Shown here: one piece after another, positions 13,645-16,395 of the stretch
Position numbering within the stretch: position 1 is the first letter of the stretch
Layout of the letters: each line of letters starts with the position of its first letter
Source of the DNA: Clostridiaceae bacterium
Lineage (GTDB): Bacteria; Bacillota; Clostridia; Saccharofermentanales; DTU023
Direction of reading: 5' to 3'
Assembly: GCA_012728535.1 (NCBI GenBank)
Contig: JAAYEX010000219.1
Coordinates: 1-16,395 of the forward strand
DNA length: 16,395 nt
Translations under genes and position numbers: made by a program
The notes under the pieces: generated by a model
Told to the model about the DNA's origin: nothing
Database searches by the model: none
Seen by the model: only the letters and a program-made list of their open reading frames with translations

Positions 13645-16272
13645 ATGACAAAATACGTCTACATGTTTTCAGAGGGCAACGCCAATATGCGTGATTTGCT
13701 TGGCGGCAAAGGAGCCAACCTGGCTGAAATGACCGGAATGGGTCTGCCGGTACCACAGGGCTTTACTATTACCACCGAAGCCTGCAATCGCTATTACGAT
13801 GAAGGCAGAGTTATATCTGAAGAGATCAAACAAGAAATTGTTGATGCAATGAGAGAAGAAGAAGAGCGCACAGACAAGGTTTTCGGTGATCCGGAAAAAC
13901 CATTGCTGGTTTCAGTTCGCTCTGGCTCCCGTGCCTCTATGCCGGGAATGATGGACACGGTTCTTAACCTCGGCCTTAATGATGAGGTAGTAGAAGGTTT
14001 GGCGAAACTTACAGATAATGAACGTTTTGCTTATGACAGCTATCGCAGATTCATCATGATGTTCGGCGACGTTGTTATGGAAGTCCACAAGGATTTATTC
14101 GAAGATGAATTGGGCCGCATCAAGGCTGAAAAGGGCATCGTTGATGATCTGGACCTCTCAGCTGAAGATATGAAGAGAGTTGCTGCAAACTTCAAAGCTA
14201 TTTATGAGCGTGAAAAGGGAGAAGCTTTTCCTCAGGATCCGATGGTCCAGCTGATGGAATCAATTGAAGCTGTTTTCCGTTCATGGAATAACCCCCGAGC
14301 ACTTTTCTATCGCCAGATGAATAACATCCCATCTGCCTGGGGCACTGCTGTTAACGTTCAGGAAATGGTTTACGGCAATATGGGTGAAACTTCAGGTACA
14401 GGTGTAGCCTTTACCCGCGATCCTGCTACCGGTGAGAATGTTCTCTACGGCGAATATCTGATGAATGCCCAGGGCGAAGACGTTGTTGCGGGTACCCGCA
14501 CACCTTTCCCCATCTCTCACCTCCAGGAACAGTTCCCTGAAATTTATGAAGAGTTCAAGAAATATGGTGACGAACTTGAAGTCCATTATGGCGATATGCA
14601 GGACCTTGAGTTCACAATCGAGAATGGCAAGCTTTTTGTCCTTCAGACCAGAAGCGGCAAGCGCACAGCTTCCGCTGCTCTGAAAGTTGCTGTCGATATG
14701 GTGGCAGAAGGTATTCTCTCACGCGAAGAAGCGATTCTGCATATTGATCCCAGCCAGCTCGATGCACTGATGCATCCGATGTTTGAAGACAAGGCACTGG
14801 CGGCTGCTGATCAAATAGCTAAGGGTTTGCCTGCATCACCGGGCGCAGCCAGTGGCAAAATCGTTTTCTCAGCTGACCAGGCATTTGAATTAGCTAAAGA
14901 AGGTGAAAAGGTAATTCTCGTGCGTGATGAAACGTCCGCTGAGGATATTCACGGCATGAGTGCTGCTGAAGGTATTTTGACCGCTCGTGGCGGCATGACC
15001 AGTCACGCCGCTGTAGTCGCGCGAGGCATGGGTAAGTGCTGTGTTGCCGGAAGCTCTGAGATCAGTATTGATTATGCCAAGGGCACTATGAAAGCTGATG
15101 GCAGGACTTTTAACGCCGGCGACTGGATTTCCCTGAATGGTTCAACAGGAACTGTTTATGCCGGACAGATCGCTACTAAAGAAGCTGAGCAGAGTGATGA
15201 TTTTGTGACCGTAATGGAGTGGGCTGACGAATTCCGCGAGATGGATGTTCGTGCCAATGCTGACTCAGGCCACGATGCACAAGTAGCACTTAATCTGGGA
15301 GCACAGGGAATCGGTTTGACCCGTACAGAACACATGTTCTTTGATCCTGCAAGAATTTTCAGTTTCCGTAAGATGATTGTGGCCAAAGATGAAGAAACAC
15401 GTCGTAATGCTCTTGAGGCTATTTTGCCTGACCAGCAGCAGGACTTCCTGGAGATCTTCCGTGTAATGGACGGAAACCCTGTTGTTATCCGCCTCTTAGA
15501 TCCGCCCTTGCATGAGTTCTTGCCTCAGGAAGAAGCTGAAGTGCGTGAACTGGCCACAAACCTTAACATGGAATATGACGAGCTTAAGAGCATCATCTCC
15601 GGTTTGAGCGAACTCAACCCGATGTTGGGCCACCGTGGTTGCCGTCTGGCAATCAGTTATCCTGAAATTGCTGAGATGCAAACAAAAGCCATTATTGGTG
15701 CAGCTATTGAAGCCACTAAGGAAGGTGTACGCGTAATTCCCGAAATCATGGTTCCCCTGGTTTCCGACGTTAAAGAATTAGAGTATCTGAACGGTGTTAT
15801 TAAACCTGTCGCAGATAAAATGATCGCTGAAAGCGGCGTGCAATTAGCCTATATGGTCGGCACCATGTTGGAAATTCCACGCGCAGCCATGACCTCGGAC
15901 GAAATTGCTCTGGAAGCTGATTTCTTCAGTTTCGGCACTAATGACCTGACTCAGATGGGTTACGGTCTGTCACGTGACGACGCTGGCCCCATTCTTGATA
16001 CATACTATGAAAAGGGTATCTTCGAAGCTGACCCGACAGCTCATATTGACCGCGCAGGCATTGGCAGATTGATGCGTATTTCCTGCGAAGACGGACGCAG
16101 AGCACGCCCTGACCTTGAACTGGGCATCTGCGGTGAGCACGGCGGCGACCCTTACTCTGTTGAATTCTGTCAGATGTTGAAGCTGGACTATGTTTCCTGT
16201 TCACCTTACCGTGTGCCGATCGCACGCCTGGCCGCTGCTCAGGCAGCCCTGCGTTATCCGCGCAATAAGTAA
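13645..16272 (+). CDS. ppdK: Pyruvate, phosphate dikinase
   Basis: PPDK interconverts pyruvate + ATP + Pi and PEP + AMP + PPi. In anaerobic Clostridia it often works in the glycolytic direction, saving ATP by using PPi, or in gluconeogenesis. The 875 residues match the family length of about 870-880. The ATP-grasp domain has GGKGANLAEM (20-29) and SVRSGSRASMPGMMDT (90-105). The swivelling phosphohistidine domain has GGMTSHAAVVARGMGKCCVAG with His454. The PEP/pyruvate TIM barrel has GLTRTEHMFF (557-566), LGHRGCRLA, FSFGTNDLTQM (761-771) and GICGEHGGDP with Cys829. All key catalytic residues are present. AGGAGG lies a few bases before ATG 13645, 21 bases after glyS, so it is probably cotranscribed with glyS. 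A strong terminator follows 28 bases after the stop. Confidence 0.98.
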   Translation: MTKYVYMFSEGNANMRDLLGGKGANLAEMTGMGLPVPQGFTITTEACNRYYDEGRVISEEIKQEIVDAMREEEERTDKVFGDPEKPLLVSVRSGSRASMPGMMDTVLNLGLNDEVVEGLAKLTDNERFAYDSYRRFIMMFGDVVMEVHKDLFEDELGRIKAEKGIVDDLDLSAEDMKRVAANFKAIYEREKGEAFPQDPMVQLMESIEAVFRSWNNPRALFYRQMNNIPSAWGTAVNVQEMVYGNMGETSGTGVAFTRDPATGENVLYGEYLMNAQGEDVVAGTRTPFPISHLQEQFPEIYEEFKKYGDELEVHYGDMQDLEFTIENGKLFVLQTRSGKRTASAALKVAVDMVAEGILSREEAILHIDPSQLDALMHPMFEDKALAAADQIAKGLPASPGAASGKIVFSADQAFELAKEGEKVILVRDETSAEDIHGMSAAEGILTARGGMTSHAAVVARGMGKCCVAGSSEISIDYAKGTMKADGRTFNAGDWISLNGSTGTVYAGQIATKEAEQSDDFVTVMEWADEFREMDVRANADSGHDAQVALNLGAQGIGLTRTEHMFFDPARIFSFRKMIVAKDEETRRNALEAILPDQQQDFLEIFRVMDGNPVVIRLLDPPLHEFLPQEEAEVRELATNLNMEYDELKSIISGLSELNPMLGHRGCRLAISYPEIAEMQTKAIIGAAIEATKEGVRVIPEIMVPLVSDVKELEYLNGVIKPVADKMIAESGVQLAYMVGTMLEIPRAAMTSDEIALEADFFSFGTNDLTQMGYGLSRDDAGPILDTYYEKGIFEADPTAHIDRAGIGRLMRISCEDGRRARPDLELGICGEHGGDPYSVEFCQMLKLDYVSCSPYRVPIARLAAAQAALRYPRNK

Positions 16273-16300
16273 TTAGATATATCCGCAAGTAATGAAGATG

Positions 16301-16339
16301 GTTCCCCCACGCATCCTGTATGGGGGAACTATTTTTTTT
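16301..16339 (+). terminator. Rho-independent terminator of the rpoZ-glyS-ppdK unit
   Basis: GTTCCCCCA (16301-16309) pairs perfectly with TGGGGGAAC (16321-16329) around an 11-base loop and is followed by TA and eight T (16332-16339). This is the clearest terminator in the window. Confidence 0.95.
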
Positions 16340-16364
16340 GAAGAGATACTAGTATCATAAGACG

Positions 16365-16395
16365 ATGGACAGCGTACTGGAAGAAAATAAGAAGA
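16365..16395 (+). CDS. Possible start of the next gene (partial)
   Basis: An ATG at 16365 opens a frame reading MDSVLEENKK that stays open to the window end. It lies 25 bases after the terminator. No good Shine-Dalgarno or promoter is visible ahead of it. The fragment is too short to identify; it could equally be non-coding. Confidence 0.2.
   Translation, partial: MDSVLEENKK

Noticed and set aside
1..16395. Phage, transposon, CRISPR or defence system
   Set aside because: Every gene longer than the shadows is housekeeping or a known family; no transposase, integrase, repeat array or defence domain was seen on either strand, and the minus-strand frames are all shadows of plus-strand genes.

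Overview
The window looks like chromosomal, mostly housekeeping DNA of a Gram-positive bacterium of the Bacillota, most likely the class Clostridia. The evidence is a RemA (DUF370) gene between yicC and gmk, an HPr with Ser at position 46, an L13-type leader in front of rplM, a single-chain GlyRS next to pyruvate phosphate dikinase, strong Shine-Dalgarno sequences and TTGACA/TATAAT-type promoters. No transposase, phage gene, CRISPR array, tRNA or rRNA was seen. All genes lie on the + strand, and no gap between genes exceeds about 160 bases.

Layout. (1) 1-3844: the 3' end of an unrecognised protein with one membrane segment, then an asparagine-synthetase-like protein whose glutaminase half has lost its nucleophilic cysteine, then a secreted, membrane-anchored D-Ala-D-Ala carboxypeptidase. 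(2) 3904-6542: a consensus promoter and structured L13 leader drive rplM-rpsI, followed closely by tsaE-tsaB-rimI. These encode two ribosomal proteins, two parts of the tRNA t6A machinery and an acetyltransferase. A long hairpin lies inside the 5' part of tsaE. (3) 6596-6965: a short HPr-like gene with its own strong promoter, followed by two hairpins. (4) 7111-11618: uvrC, a metallophosphoesterase, yicC, remA and gmk, mostly overlapping or within a few bases of each other. (5) 11602-16339: a promoter embedded in the 3' end of gmk precedes rpoZ (with a long C-terminal extension), glyS and ppdK, closed by a clear rho-independent terminator. A possible next gene begins at 16365.

Most genes serve core information processing: ribosome, t6A modification, excision repair, GMP phosphorylation, RNA polymerase omega and Gly-tRNA charging. 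Central carbon flux (PPDK, HPr) and cell-wall trimming are also represented. No new multi-gene system is clearly visible. The best leads are the degenerate-glutaminase asparagine synthetase next to a DD-carboxypeptidase, the hairpin in tsaE, the extended omega subunit and the HPr with an altered active-site loop. Start sites were chosen from Shine-Dalgarno spacing and family N-termini, and several are later than the longest open frame.
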